Source: Botrytis cinerea B05.10 (Eukaryota > Ascomycota > Leotiomycetes > Helotiales > Sclerotiniaceae). Taken from it: a stretch of 64,000 bases of DNA. The position numbers and the translations under genes are program-made. Below are positions 14,089 through 27,324 of the stretch, in pieces. The stretch is from contig NC_037317.1 in NCBI RefSeq assembly GCF_000143535.2, positions 806,001 through 870,000 on the forward strand, in the 5' to 3' direction. The notes beneath the pieces are model-generated. The model saw only the letters and a list, made by a program, of their open reading frames with translations. It did not search any database and was not told where the DNA came from. How positions within the stretch are numbered: position 1 is the first letter of the stretch; each line of letters begins with the position of its first letter.

Positions 14089-14798
14089 AGCTATCTTGCG
14101 TTTTATTTTTGGGTAGAGGTTATCGCAAAGGGTGCAGAGCAAATGGGGTGGTATAAATGCATGCATGGTGGGCGGATGTTGTGTGCACGAATGAGGCGTT
14201 TTTATATTCTTTTTGTATAAAATGGTGCAGATTTGCACGCAATTATTGTATTTGGACATTACCCCTTTGGTGGGATGACTAAGTAAAGATTTAACACGAT
14301 GGAAACGATACAGAGCGCACAATATAGACTTTTGATTTTAAACGTTCGCTATCGACGAACTGGTATTCGGTGGAGGGTTTGGGAGGAGAAGCACTCTTTT
14401 TTTCTTGTGCATTTGAGAGTGGAATGGGCATAATACACACGTAGTTGAGATATAACTTAAAGTTTAATGAACTTGTTACATATATATCGTTCCATGGTGC
14501 TTTTCAATATTGAACATGTGAGTGGTTTTTACATTTCTCTTTCGTCATTGGAGGAGTTGGGAGCGGTACTGTTGTCTAGAAAGACAGAGACAACATGAAC
14601 TGGGCACATATCAAAGCATAGTAGTGCATTATGTATTTGTAAAGGTAGCCCAAGAGGGTATCTCAATTAATTCTCATGGCGTCAGGCAGAATCTCTCCTT
14701 CCCTATTACATCCATCGCATCATAATCTCATAAAGCGCATCGCATCATATTTCCCTTTCTGCCACTTCCATCTCAAACCATCACACAAGCACCCCACA
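14089..14798. other. Convergent intergenic region
   Basis: A 0.7-kb stretch between the 3' ends of the glucan synthase (plus) and a small GPI-type gene (minus). It should hold both terminators. No gene is seen. Confidence 0.6.
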
Positions 14799-15377
14799 TT
14801 ACATCATTCCTACAACGCCCAATCCAGCCGCAACGGCCACTCCCATAACTCCAACTGCAGGAACACCGGTCACCGCAGCCGCAGCACCTTTACTGGTCTC
14901 ACTTGCCACCTTACTCCACACACTCGACTCAACCTTGTCAACATTACTCAAGTAAGTGCTGACAGCCTTCTGCACATCCTTTGGAGCCTTCTTGGTAAAC
15001 CAATCAGCAGAGACGACATCATCGTAGTAGAAACCGCTTTTTGCAATCGAGCTGGCCACGGCGGTGGGGGCTGCGGATTGAATGGCTTCGCGGAAGGATG
15101 TGTAGGCGGCTTGGGTAGTCCAGGAGTTTTCGACAGAGGCGAGGGCTGTGGCGAGGGTGGAGAGAGCGCCGCCGGGGAGGGTGGGGGTGACGGTGAAGAA
15201 TTGGGAAATCACGGATGCGCTGGGGAGATGTTAGTTTGGGGATTTGGATTTTGGGAGAAGGGAGGGGGAGAGGGAGCGGTTATGGAGGGTGACATACATA
15301 TCAACGCTGGTTTTGTCTGCGGAGACGAGCGCTGGAGCTGCGAGAGCGAAGAGAATGGAGGTGTATGAGAACTTCAT
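14799..15377 (-). CDS. Small secreted GPI-type protein, function unknown
   Basis: Two exons on the minus strand: 15377-15298 and 15219-14799. The 78-nt intron starts GTATGT and ends CAG. The start is the ATG at 15377, which opens a signal peptide (MKFSYTSILFALAAPALVSA). The product is about 166 aa. The mature part is Ala/Ser/Thr-rich, has no cysteine, and carries a conserved-looking core (VISQFFTVTP and YYDDVVSADWFTKKAPKDVQ). It ends in a hydrophobic tail (VPAVGVMGVAVAAGLGVVGM) typical of a GPI-attachment signal. I do not recognise a named family. Small Ala/Ser-rich GPI proteins of this build are common in ascomycete walls, so a surface location is inferred and no activity is assigned. It is convergent with the glucan synthase. 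Confidence 0.8.
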
Positions 15378-18300
15378 TCTGATATATTTGAGTTTGTTTC
15401 TTGGGAATTGAGTGGTGGTGATGGTTTGGATATGGATTTTTCTCTTTCAAGAAGCTAGACAGTTTACAAGAGTGAGAGTGATATCAAATTTAAAATTTCT
15501 CAAATTACAGAGCCGGAAGAAAGAAAGCTCTCACTTTCGCTTATATATCAATCTATCTATCAATGAACTGCCGTCTAGCTACTCCCATCACAACATTCAA
15601 ATCTCCATCTCGAATGCGGCACAGTTTAGGCAGCCCTGTCGTGTGATATATTCCTTTGAGCGTTTCCTCGTCTCTGAAGTTGAAACTTTGGCAGGACCCA
15701 TCAATATTCAGTATTCCATCTCCTTTCTTCCAATCATCTGTGCCTGTACCTCGCCGCGCCGCACATCCGCATACATGCCCTGTCACAAACCCGTCCGCGT
15801 ACGGTGGTACCTGACATTTTCGCGTCTTTATCCGTCGTGTGTATCTCCTCATCCAATAATTTCTTCCTCCCTGAAGAAAACCAGCCTGCAAACTCGGTGA
15901 AGATGATAGATACCTAGTAATTACGTCAAACATTCTTTACCATTTTTTTTTATGACAAGTGAGTAGTAAGGTAAGTTGTTACCTCGAAAGCAAATCCAAA
16001 ATAAGCTTCACGATCAACCACTAATGAGCACCCCGAATTCCCTTCCCCACCTTCTGCATCACACAGTCCGGTACCTAACCTAAATTCGAAGCTTAATTGT
16101 CTAATCTCGCAAAATCGATTGTCCTCCATGCATCCTATCCGTTTTATCCGTTTTCAGACTTTTGGTACTAGTATAAACAGAAATTCAGAATAGCCATGCT
16201 ATACTATACCCAAATCACATTCGCAAAAGCAGCGTTACAGTCGGCACGGGAAATCTTACCCGAGCGCTAGGTATAATATTTCCAGTTAAAGGTCCGTCAG
16301 GAACCCGCTTTGCTTAATTCTTCGATAAGTACTAGCTAGACGAGCAATTGTTTAGTTAGGTTGAGGCTCGGAGACTACGAGATATTTTGAACACTAAAAC
16401 AGTGATGGTTAGAAAGAACGGAAAAGCTAGAGATAAGAGGCTAGGAGCCGTACGGAGATATTTTACATCCTTCGCTTGAAATGTGCCGATTTCTGGCTTT
16501 GGAATACTTTTGAAGAGACGAAGGAAGTGCATATTTCGTAGGTGGCTTGGACAAGTGCAGATAGCTTACATGTGTTGATCGTGTAATAGAAACACGAGAT
16601 TTATTGATTCGTGAAGAGTTTAGAAGGTTAGCTGTGTTTACTAGGAGACGGGAGATTATCTGTTTTTGTATATTCGATTCCGTGGTGAAGTGGAGAGGAT
16701 TTTATTTTATTCTAGGCGAGAACACCAATATGTCTGTCTGCCTATCCTGAAATCTTGGTTAGATCTTATACGAGAGATATTATTAGGTAGGTATGCAGCA
16801 TGTCGTTAATAAAATCATGCATCTCCAAGTTTATCCATTGCACTTACCTACCTAGACTATGATGTACCTGACCATTTAGAACTCCTGGACTTCGTATCTA
16901 GCACTCATTGCCAACTTATTAGTACCTACATACAAAGGGCATTCATTCAACAGGAACCAACCATATTACCTTGCTCGATACAATACGAGAATACTTAACT
17001 GCCCTCGCGACTGTTAGAGATAGTCAAAAAATACTAATAATGATAAATATAACATATCGGATAAATATAAAATTTCTAAATTCAACCGCAATTGTATTTT
17101 ATATTTCAATTCGATAAAAAAAAATTGTACCTAGATATTCTACGCTATCAATTCCAGCCAATTCTTCTCAAACCCATGAAATCAAAATCATGCCGATAAT
17201 GCTACGATGTAACCCGATTTTCGCCTCCAGCTTTTCTCAGGCTCGTAAGCTACATACTATACTCAATCAATCCACAAAACTAGCCACCTACGTAGTATTT
17301 TCTAACCTTTACTCTGTCTCGAGTCTGTACACCGAGATAATTCCCACAACTCGACTCACGACTCACGACTCACCCACCATAACAGCAATAGATAGCGAAC
17401 AGCGCAGCACGCACATCCATCCATTCGCCTCCACCACGCACCCACTAAAATCCATCCCACCACATCTCCCCAATCTCCCACTCAATCCACGAGTCATCAC
17501 CCTGGAAATAAAAAGCGACGATATGCAACAAAACTTACAAAACTTACAAACCCAAAACATACTCTCACTTAATAGCATTCATCCCCTTTGGTTTATATCG
17601 ATAGGGAGCAGCCATTATTACTCGTACTACCTATCGTACTATTGGATGGATACCCACCCACCTACCTACCTACCTACCTATCAAGAAAGATAGAATACTC
17701 AAACATATCAAGAACAGCTCAGGATATCGATGGACATTCAATATTGAACCAGGTAACAAGGTAACAAAAAGCGAAGATATAAAAATATGCCACACCACAA
17801 AACAAACCGATCAATAAACGAGACCTGTGAATTTCACGGTCAAGGAGAAAGAAAAAAAATAGTCACCATAGCCATTTGAGTGCCTGGGGGTGATTCCCAA
17901 GAAATCGATCATGGGAATTTTTGTTGTGAAGTTCGAACTCGGCGGTCTGATTGCTCTAAATAAGAATTGAAATAGATGAATATGTAGATAGTAAGATGAC
18001 GATACCCCAACTCCAAACTCCAAACTCCATTTTATCCAACTGTATATTTAGAAGTTTGTATTGTATACACACATATATAAAATAGCATTCTGATATCCAA
18101 CGCTATCCCTCTAAGCTTCGACACCTTGCTATGAGTATTCCACAAGTGTGTTATTTTTCGAACCATCGTCTTCTCGTATGAAATCGTTTTGGGGACAGGG
18201 GACGGTTGCTTCCTTCCCTCGAGTCTGTTTGGATATCTCCAGATATGATTTCCTCGCTTCCTTCATACACCCGTAAGCATCTGTATCCCTGCTCTCCTCA

Positions 18301-18910
18301 TTCTCTCTTTGTTTCCCTTCCAAGTTCTCCTATCCCACCTGTCCCCCTCCTTCCCCCTTTCTCCTCATCTTCCATCCCTCCAACCCCTCTCCTCCCACCC
18401 CCACGACCAAACCAGATAACCCCTCCCCTAAGAATCACAAATAAAATCAAACTCCGCATTCGAACTCGTGAGCACCTGAAAGTTCGTCTGCGTAGCCGTC
18501 GCTCCCGCCGCAATACACGATGCTGAGGTTGTGGAAGAAATTAGCTTTCCTTCTTTCTTTGCATATCTCCTATCTCATATCCTCTTTTTCATACAATCAA
18601 CTATTGGGTTCAAACAGCTTCTGTGTCTTCTCTTTTCTTTCCTTTCTCTCTCTTCCTTCCCCCTCCTCTTTTTGTCTACTCGTTCCCCCTTTCTTCTTCG
18701 TCTCCTATATATATGTATATATATATCGCTTCTTCTAAAAAAATAAAAAAAAGACATTATCATAGATGATTCGGGACCAGCCCTTCATCTACCTCAATCT
18801 ATCTATCACATACAAACTTCCCCAACCCAATCCATTACCATTACCACCGTCTCTCCCCCCACAAACCTAATCCCAATCCAAACATCAAACAACTCTCCTC
18901 TCCTCCAACC
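15378..18910. other. Gene-poor intergenic region with simple repeats
   Basis: No supported gene in 3.5 kb. Part will be the promoter of the gene starting at 15377. Open frames here (for example minus 15553-15933, with a few Cys) lack a clear start or family signature. Simple repeats include a CCTA run near 17650 and pyrimidine-rich tracts at 18300-18700. Confidence 0.5.
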
Positions 18911-20274
18911 CTAACAAATCCCCACCAAAAAGCCCCCAAAAAACAAACACACAAATCCAAAGCTCCCCAGAAAAAACAACACCACACCCCTCAAAACCCC
19001 AAACAATCTACCCACCCAAACCCCATGAGAAGAACCCGCATATCTTTTCACCACATGCGAAGATGTATGTATAGAAGGAGAAGAAGGAGAAGAAGAATTA
19101 GAAGGGATAAACATACACTCCTGAGTTTGACAACCCTCCACACTTAAATCTGCTGCTGCTTTTGCAGGATTGTTGGCTGCGTCTGCGCATTTGTTGTTTT
19201 GATTGGCGCAGGATCGAGAGATGGCGTCGGTGAATGCTGGCTGGAGGAGAGGGAGAAGAGGTTAGCTTCTTCTGTCTTTTGCTTGAAGAAAGAAGGGGAT
19301 GTGGAAAGAAGGGGGGAGGAAATCAGATGTTCGAAGAAAAATAAACGAGAGCGTAGTAGGAGAAGAAGAAGAAGAAGAAGAAGAAGAAGAAAAGGAATAA
19401 CAATCATCACAAAAAACAGAATAAGTGAAAAAGATATATCCCCATTAACAAGAAATCAAAAACTCCAAACTCACAAAAGTATCTCCCGCAACCATGTACG
19501 GTCTCGAATGATCCCCAGAATTAGTTATCTGTCCCAAATCCACGTCAGTAAATATTTCTCCCTCGTTTAACTTCACCTATGCCTCGATATCCATCCTACA
19601 TCCATCCAAACTTCTTATAGAAATCTTTTCTATAATCACAATCACAATCCCTTCTTTCCCTCCCAAAAACCACACTAACAAACGAGGAAGAGAGAGAGAG
19701 AGAGAAAGATACGCAAGCCTCTCGAAACGAAAAATCACATACCGGATCCGCCGACACACCACCCAAAGAACCCGTAAAGATCTAAAAACCAAAACCAAAA
19801 AGTCAGTTCGAATCCGTAGTTACATAGGTACGTATGAATATATTTCCCGACCCGTATTTTCCATTCGAGGAATTCCAATCATGCACTCGCAGATAGGAAT
19901 TTCTTTGTCCCCGATTAAATCTTGTGTCTTTTCTTCACATCATTGCTTTCCGCCTCTTCTGTGCTCTCCCTTGTATTCATCCCTCCTCATCCATTCCACA
20001 CACACACACACACACACACTCTCTCTCTCTCCCTCTCTCCCTCCCCATCTATCGCCCCAAACCTCAAAACCAAAACTGCCTCACAAACCACAAACCAAAA
20101 CCCACATACCTGCAAATTACTCAACGCCCTCCCCCACACCCCTCTAAACTCCCTCGCAAACTCTCCTTCCAAACTCGCATCCGCGTTCGCATGTCCCATC
20201 TCATCAGCATGCACACTTCCAAACAACACCACCAAGCAGAAGCTGAAATTCAATGCTAGAGTATTGAATTTCAT
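18911..20274 (-). CDS. Secreted Cys-containing protein with GPI-type tail
   Basis: Four exons on the minus strand: 20274-20110, 19781-19743, 19528-19475 and 19240-18911. Every intron is phase 0 with consensus borders, giving about 195 aa. A signal peptide (to about residue 23, ending VHAD) is followed by a Gly/Ser-containing segment and the motif AISRSCANQNNKCADAAN, then VEGCQTQEC. This spaced-Cys pattern is familiar from uncharacterised secreted proteins of filamentous ascomycetes, though I cannot attach a named family. The C-terminus is Ser-rich, then very hydrophobic (FFLGSFGFVCLFFGGFLVG), consistent with a GPI signal or membrane span. The third intron contains a GAA microsatellite near 19365-19390. 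The small second exon (13 codons) is supported only by frame and splice sites, so the model needs transcript support. Confidence 0.7.
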
Positions 20275-23229
20275 CGTGTTGGATTTGTATATTTCTGTTG
20301 TGTGCTGATGTATATTTCAGATATATTTCAGATAGATATGTCAAGGCCCAAGACAGTAGAGAGGAGAGGTTTCTCAGCGTATGCAGCGAATAATTTCGAT
20401 TTCGAGCCGGCGCAATCGATTCGATTCTTCTTTGGTCAAACCCCAGAACTATCTATCTTTCTCTTCTCTTCGTGTTTGTATTTGTATCTCGATTAATCTT
20501 ATTGATTTGACTTGATTGCACAAATGAATAGATAGATAGATGAGCGCGTATAAAAATCGTCGTCAAAATCTCAAAATCTCAATCAATTCCTTCTCTTGAC
20601 TTCTCCTCTTCTCTCTTCTTCAACTCAGATTATAATTTATTTTTTGTGGAGAATAGTTAGCACGCTCGATTCGTCAATTTCACTCTCACTCTCGCTCTCC
20701 AATTCCCAGGTCGTAAGAGGTCGTTTGTTGATAAAAAATCAGTTGCGCCGTTGTGACATCCCGATCCCAATTCGAATTCGAATGACAATCCACAAATAGA
20801 TAAATAAATAATCAATTTCTGAATGAGTTAACGTTATCCAAAACAATCAAATCAAATCAAATCCATCCCCCCTCCCCATCGAAAAATAAGCGCTCAGCAC
20901 AAATTCTCAAACAACCCCCTTCTTTACCCGCACCACCAATCCCTCACCAAGGGAGAAGGTCACAGCAAAGGTTTGACCTCAAACTCAAACATCAAACATT
21001 TTCCCTCCCCTACCTGAGACCGCCATCCTCAGAATCCTCCAATCAGCAATCCGCAATCTCTTCTCACCACATCCCTCCTCCATAAACCAACCAGCCGTCT
21101 TTCTTCTCTCCCTCCCGCTTTTTCTCTCCCGCTGTTTTCGAGATCGGAAAAGTGCACTTGGATGAATTGATTTTAAAACATTTATGCGACGGTATTTGTT
21201 GCATGTATATTTATACTACTCGTATGGTACGAGACGTCCCCCCCTCAACTTTCAGACTATCAACAAACAAACAATCAATCAATTCCAACCAACCATCAAC
21301 CATCAAAACCTTAAAACACCAAGCAAATCACCAACACATTAGACAAATAAAATCCCGGTCGACACACAAACCATTGATTCAAACTATCCATCTAACTTAT
21401 TACTTGACATCTGCATCTAACCTACCTAGATACACCACACCACACCCACAGCACACGATTGAACCCATCAATTGCACATGATGTAATCTAATCTAATCTA
21501 ATCTAGTCCAATCTCCCTCCATCCACGCGTACGTTCTCAAGCACCTCACGTACCTACCTATTTCTCTCCTTAATACAATTAATTGTGCAGCCAGAAAGTA
21601 CACACACACACAACTCTGCTGCTGAGAAAACCAGCCAAAAGTCTTGACCATCTTGTAGTTAGTTAGTTTACTATCTTACCATTAAAAAGTATTCAGATAG
21701 GTAGATAGATAGATAGATACACAACTTGTATCTGCCATCTGCGCTCTGTCATCTATCATCTATCATCACATCACCATACATATATATATATATATAAATA
21801 TACAAAAATATACAAAAATATCCATAAAAAACCCCCCCCCTCATTCTCACTCTTTAACCCTCTAACAATTCCCAATCTCCTAATCTCGCAACTCTTAAAT
21901 TCTTTAATATAGAGAGCTTTAAAATATAAAACAATCTACATATCCTCTATATATTCAACCCATTCAACCCATCCAACCCATTATATCTACCCAACCCATC
22001 CAACTCATCCAACTCCTTATATCTACCCAACCCAAATCCCAATCCCAATCTCAAAATTTCATTCATTCATCTAGGTATCTATCTACCTATAATAACAACA
22101 ATAACAATAAACAAAGCCATAAAATCCAGCCAACCAAGCAAATCATTCACTTCCCCTTCACTTCCCCTCCATCCCATTCTCTCTCCCCATCCCCATCCCC
22201 ATCCCCATCCCCATCCCCATTCCCCCACCTCAACCCCTCAATCCCATTATCTCTCAATCCAACATCAACATCTTCTCTACAACCACTCTCAAAATGATGT
22301 TAATTTGTTCATTTACTCACTCACTCACTCACTCACTCACTATCCATTACACCTCAGTATTATCCCCCTCTCCCTCACCTCACTCCTCCCACTCCTCCCA
22401 CTCCTCACTCCTCTCACTCCTCCTCCCATCAAGCCCATCTCATACACACCTTAGACCTCTGATACTCCATCCCACCCCATAAAAACAATATAAATTATCT
22501 CAAATAGCTAATCCCAAAATCTTATATTGATTGATTCCCTCCCCTCTCCCTCCCTACTCAAAAACACCATCACTCTACTCCATCATACTCTACAACATCA
22601 CAATACATCACAACACAACAATACACTACAATATAAATCAATAAAGTTTTCTTTTCATCTCCTACCTGCCTAATCAACTAACTAACCATCTATCCAGTAT
22701 CCAACTAAATTTCCTTAATTCTCACTTTTACCCCCTGTCAATTCACGCTCGCATACATACATACATCAAAGGTATCTCAATGCATCCATCCATCCAACAC
22801 TTCCACTCCATCAAAAAAAACATGCAAAAAAGACACCATGCCATTAATATATAATAACGCTGTAAATAAATCAGGCCGTAATAAAAAAAAAGGAATGGAA
22901 GGCATAGAGAGGTGCTTTTTATAACTATAAAAAAATATGTAAAAATGCTAATGATGTTGGTGTTTACCAGTGAGGAATCCCATTCCATCTAAAATACCAC
23001 ACCACCTTAATATCCCATTGCAAAAAAAAAAGGGGGGGAAAAAAGAGAGATGAATAATCTCTGACTCGCTGGCCAATATACTCCAATCTCCCATCCATCA
23101 TGCATCCATGCAATGCAATGCAATGCAAACCCTTATCCATCTGACATGTACAGCGAAAGAATTTTTCACAATTGAAAAACCAAAAAAAGTATGTCCTCCC
23201 CAAAAATGAAAAAATCAAGAGATGATAGT
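20275..23229. repeat. Gene-free stretch dense in C/T-rich simple repeats
   Basis: About 3 kb with no supported gene. It is filled with pyrimidine-rich runs and microsatellites on the plus strand: TA repeats at 21780-21798, a CCCCAT array at 22184-22220, a CTCA array near 22315-22340 and CAATG units near 23100. Part must be the promoter of the gene starting at 20274 and the 3' flank of the Mid2-like gene. Confidence 0.6.
22184..22220 (+). repeat. CCCCAT microsatellite
   Basis: Six or so head-to-tail CCCCAT units in the low-complexity intergenic region. Confidence 0.85.
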
Positions 23230-24180
23230 TTAGAAGTTCGCCGAAACATTTCCTCTTCCAGGTTGATGATAACCTTCCAAAGTAGTTTGGAAAGGATTTG
23301 GAGCCACACCTCCTTCATTCTTCATTTCGTGACCAGCAGACACTGGATCGTAACCTCCCATCAATCCATCATTCTCATCTTCCTTCTTGTTGCGTCCCCA
23401 AACTCTCCATGCGACAATGAATAATCCTCCGAGAAGAATGGCACCCCCAATACCCACGACGACACCAATGACTGTATTGCGTGTCTTGGTTGACATACCC
23501 TTGGAAGAAGATGATGAATCACTAATAGGAACAGCGGTCGTAGTAGTATATGCAGCAGGAGTAGTAGAAGTAGTGTATTCGGAAGTAATAGTACTTCCAC
23601 TTGAGGTTGAAACGACGGTTACGACGACTTGAGTTGCTGATGGGGTAATGGTAACTTCCGAGATGGTGGTAGATTGAACGGTTGATGATGAAGAGGTAGA
23701 AGAGGTCTTGCTACTCTTGGTGCTAGATGTCTTGCTGGTGGTTGTTTGAGTAGTTTGAGCATCTTCGGAGTTTTGAGCAGCAGTTGTTTGAGCTGCTGTC
23801 GTTGCTGAAGAAGATGTTTCAGGGACCGATACTGGAGTTGATGCTGAGGTTGTAGGGGTTGTTGCAGTGGTTTCTGCTGGTGTGGTTGTTGAAGTTGTGG
23901 GTGGTGCTGAGGTCGAGGATGTAGATTCGGTGGTTTTTTCTGCCGATGTCGTTGGAGTGGCAGATGTTGTTGGTGCTGGAGTGGAAGTCGTATCTGTATC
24001 TGCTCCGCTTCCTCCGGCACTGGTGGTGGCAGCACTACCACTACCACTCCCACTTCCTGATGCTAAGGCGCCAGTACTGTCTGCTCGTCGATTAAAGACA
24101 CCACGATCAATCCAACCGGCTTGAACGATGGCAAAGATGATTGCCAATACTGACAGTAATTTTAATGACCGGGAATACAT
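23230..24180 (-). CDS. Mid2-like Ser/Thr-rich single-pass cell surface protein
   Basis: A single exon of 316 aa starting at 24180. A signal peptide (1-22) is followed by a dibasic RR at 31-32 (possible Kex2-type processing) and a Ser/Thr/Ala-rich ectodomain to about residue 230, suited to heavy O-mannosylation. One membrane span (about 236-260, VIGVVVGIGGAILLGGLFIV) precedes a hydrophilic cytosolic tail of about 55 residues starting RNKKEDEND. This is the build of the Mid2/Wsc class of wall stress sensors that signal to Rho1 and the cell integrity pathway. No Cys-rich WSC domain is present, so the Mid2-like group fits better. The sensor role is inferred from architecture, since low-complexity ectodomains say little about homology. 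It lies on the same strand as the two surface protein genes to its left. Confidence 0.8.
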   Translation of the reverse strand: MYSRSLKLLSVLAIIFAIVQAGWIDRGVFNRRADSTGALASGSGSGSGSAATTSAGGSGADTDTTSTPAPTTSATPTTSAEKTTESTSSTSAPPTTSTTTPAETTATTPTTSASTPVSVPETSSSATTAAQTTAAQNSEDAQTTQTTTSKTSSTKSSKTSSTSSSSTVQSTTISEVTITPSATQVVVTVVSTSSGSTITSEYTTSTTPAAYTTTTAVPISDSSSSSKGMSTKTRNTVIGVVVGIGGAILLGGLFIVAWRVWGRNKKEDENDGLMGGYDPVSAGHEMKNEGGVAPNPFQTTLEGYHQPGRGNVSANF

Positions 24181-25110
24181 TGTAGAAGGGAATCGATCGC
24201 TCTCCCAGGTGATTGAAAACGAAAGATTTTGTTGAGATAGGTTGAGGAATGGAAAGAAAGGTGTATTCCGTCTTGGTGATAGGGTTTTGGGTGGTGGATG
24301 GTATGTTTAAAGTCTTGTTGCTGATTGATTGGTAAACTCGGCAGAAGGATGTGGAATTGTCGCAAATAGATGAAGAAAGTTTGAATTTTGGGGAGAGTGT
24401 GAATGTCAATGTCAATGCCAGTGTAAGCGTCAAGGGAAATATTTCGCCCAAGAGGAAAAGGAAAAGGATAATCTTAATGTTTTAGATTATTGAATTGATA
24501 TTGATCTTAACGAAAGTCTGTACGCAGGGCAGGATAGAAAATTGGGAACGAGGGGATGAGATGAGTGAATATGAAAAAGAGAAAGAGGAGAAATTTGGGT
24601 GAGAGTGTGCTAGATTAAAGACTAGGGAGGGAGGGGGGGATTGAGGTTAGATAGTGTCAAGGGAAGGAGGAAGAGGAAGGGTCTGAAGTGGGTTTCCAGT
24701 TTCCAGTTTCCATTCAGGGCTCCATTCAGGGCTCCATCAAGGCTCAATCAAGGCTCAAGGCTCAAAACCCAAGGCCAAAGCCAAAGCCAACGCCAACGCC
24801 GCGCACAAAGCAAGACACATAAGACACACACTCGCTCACACACACACAAACACAAACACAGGGCACGCCACACGTACATTGAATGCATGGGGACAAATGG
24901 AGATGGCGATGCAGAAATACAGATGACCGAATGATGAGCCAAGAGCCAGACCAGAAAGGTGGGTCACGGTCACGCATGCAGTCTTTTCATTGGAGCGTCG
25001 ATCAAGGTACCACCATCTCCTAGGTGGGGATAACGTACGGTAATGATGTGTAATGGATGGCACTGGCACTGGCGGATGAAGGGCTAAAGAAAGGATGAGA
25101 GTAACTTGTA

Positions 25111-25200
25111 AAGAGTGAAGAGTGAAGAGTGAAGAGTGAAAAATAAAGAGTAAAGAATAACAAGTGAAGAGTGAAGAGTGAGAATGAGAATAAAGAGTGA
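25111..25200 (+). repeat. AGAGTGA minisatellite
   Basis: Seven-base AGAGTGA units repeat in tandem, then degrade into related AAGAGTAAAG forms. Confidence 0.75.
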
Positions 25201-26106
25201 AGGCTAAAAGTAAAAACTATAATTGAAGACTGTCAACAGTGAAAACCCACCTAACTTACAAAAACCCCCCCAAAAAGTGACGGAAGAATTTATTAGAAAG
25301 GGTTCCCCTTCTACACACTCCGACTAACAGAAACTGCCCTGGTGACTTGCATAAGTCCCTCGCTCGGAGTATAATCTTTCCTAGCGACTTTATTTAGTAG
25401 TACCTATGAGCATCTCACATCTAGTCTCGACAGGTACATACATATATATATATACATACATGCATAGTACGTGTATAATCTATATATAGAATCTGTTTGA
25501 TGATGAGTTTTCCACATGTAATATTATATCATATCATATCATATCAATACTCAACACATTCATTCAATCTATTTATATAAATCTTGAGCATTCTACTTTA
25601 TGTGTGAGTATATATATATATATATAACTACCTAGGTATAGAGTGTATTTTGTATCAACAGATATTCATTCTCGAATGGTTCCTGGGATGTGTCATGTGA
25701 TCGATCATATGATAATTGATCCCTTTTTATCTCATCTAGGTTGATCAAATTGCCAATTTAATAAGGATTCTTCAAAGAGGTCACTGTCTCAGTTGGGATT
25801 CGATTCATCCTTTCAGGGTGGAAGGTCGAGAGTATTTTATTACATCAAATACAAATGATTCTCTTTTATTGTAAAGGATTTATTATTTAGTCTTTCCGTT
25901 TTTATCTTTGTTTCTTTCTCCATCATTGTTATCATTATCATTATCATTATCGCCACCATTATTATCATCATCATTATCATCATCATCATCATCATCACTA
26001 CCACCACCACCACCATCACAACTCCCATTTCCCTTTCCATCAATATCTCTCAACTCCCCTCCGGATCCCCTGTCTATCACTCCCCAATCCATCTCCATCC
26101 ATCTCC

Positions 26107-26148
26107 CATCCATCCATCCATCCATCCATCCATCCATCCATCCATCCA
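26107..26148 (+). repeat. CCAT tetranucleotide array
   Basis: About ten uninterrupted CATC units on the plus strand. Confidence 0.9.
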
Positions 26149-27324
26149 CCTCTCACATTTCACACATTCAGAATACATCTCAACCTCGTATTTCGGCCAC
26201 TTGCACATACATACATTACTTGGCCTTTTCTTCAACCCACCTATTAGGTAGACATTTCAATATCAATATCAATATCAAACCATCCATCAAGTATCATCCA
26301 TCAATCACCCATCAATCATCCATCAATCATCCAACAATCATCAATTCCCACCATTCCACTCAATCCCCAATCCTCACTTATATTCCCCATGATTTGATTT
26401 GATTTGGTTTGATTTGATTCCATGACTTCCACTCTGTATCTATTTCCATCTCCATTTCCAAAACACAAAGAAGGAGTATTGACTCACCCAGATAATGAAT
26501 ATAACATCATGATTAATACGATAAGATATGATAACTATGATAACTACAATGACAAAAAAACCACACAACACCTCCCTCGTGCTTCCCAACGAATCTACCT
26601 CGGATAAACATAAACATATATGTGGCAGTGCAGTGCAGTGCAGTGCAGTACCATCCACACAATAAACACAGTGGCGTAGCACCGAATCATAAAGCACGTG
26701 GGTAGTACCGATCTAGGTACTCCTGCAACAACCTCAACTCAACTCGCAGATACCTACAATACAATAATAAATACCTCAAACCTCAACAGTATGAAACATA
26801 CATACCTCCATACATATGCACCCCCAACCGTAAATAAAAATTAAAAAAAAGTCTCCTAATCTCCATCTATCCACCACCCACGTGCCACTTACACATAAGA
26901 ACAAAGTATACAATGAAAAGAAAGCATGATCTACAATTCCCGTCTCCATCTCCATCTCCATCGCGACGAATAACTCCGAACGAACTTCCGCTTTCCGTGT
27001 TATGCGATCCACCCGGAGTTGCCGATAACATGGATAGGTTACCCAAGCCAAGATACTAAGAGAAAGATTTCTTCACATGTGATTTTTTTTTTTTTTTTTT
27101 TGATCTGTCTCAGTTTGTGTGGATGTGTAAAGGAAGGAAGGAAGTATATACAAATGAATGAATGAATGAATGAAGTATAAATAATAAAGAACACGTGAAA
27201 GGAATTCCAGAGGGATTAATGAGAAAGTCTAATGTAGTTAGAGAGTAAAGAACGAAATATAGAATACGGAATATGAAGTACACTTATTATACTAATAACT
27301 GAAATATCTACACTCATTACTATA

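Larger units (their letters stand above)
24181..27324. other. Gene-free region rich in microsatellites
   Basis: About 3.1 kb between the Mid2-like gene and the AT-rich block, including the Mid2-like promoter. No supported gene. Simple repeats include AGAGTGA units (25111-25200), TATA runs (25441-25455 and 25612-25624), TCATTA/TCATCA runs (25923-25999), a CCAT array (26107-26148) and an AATG array near 27155. Confidence 0.6.

Noticed and set aside
15553..15933. Minus-strand open frame of about 126 codons with several Cys
   Set aside because: No convincing ATG context, signal peptide or splice model, and it lies in the promoter of the gene at 15377. It could be a small protein but I cannot support it.
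18298..18526. Open frames in pyrimidine-rich DNA on both strands
   Set aside because: Low-complexity composition creates long frames by chance; no family signature.
25840..26402. Open frames of Asp/Asn, Met or Ser/Pro repeats over TCA and CCAT arrays
   Set aside because: They are translations of microsatellites.
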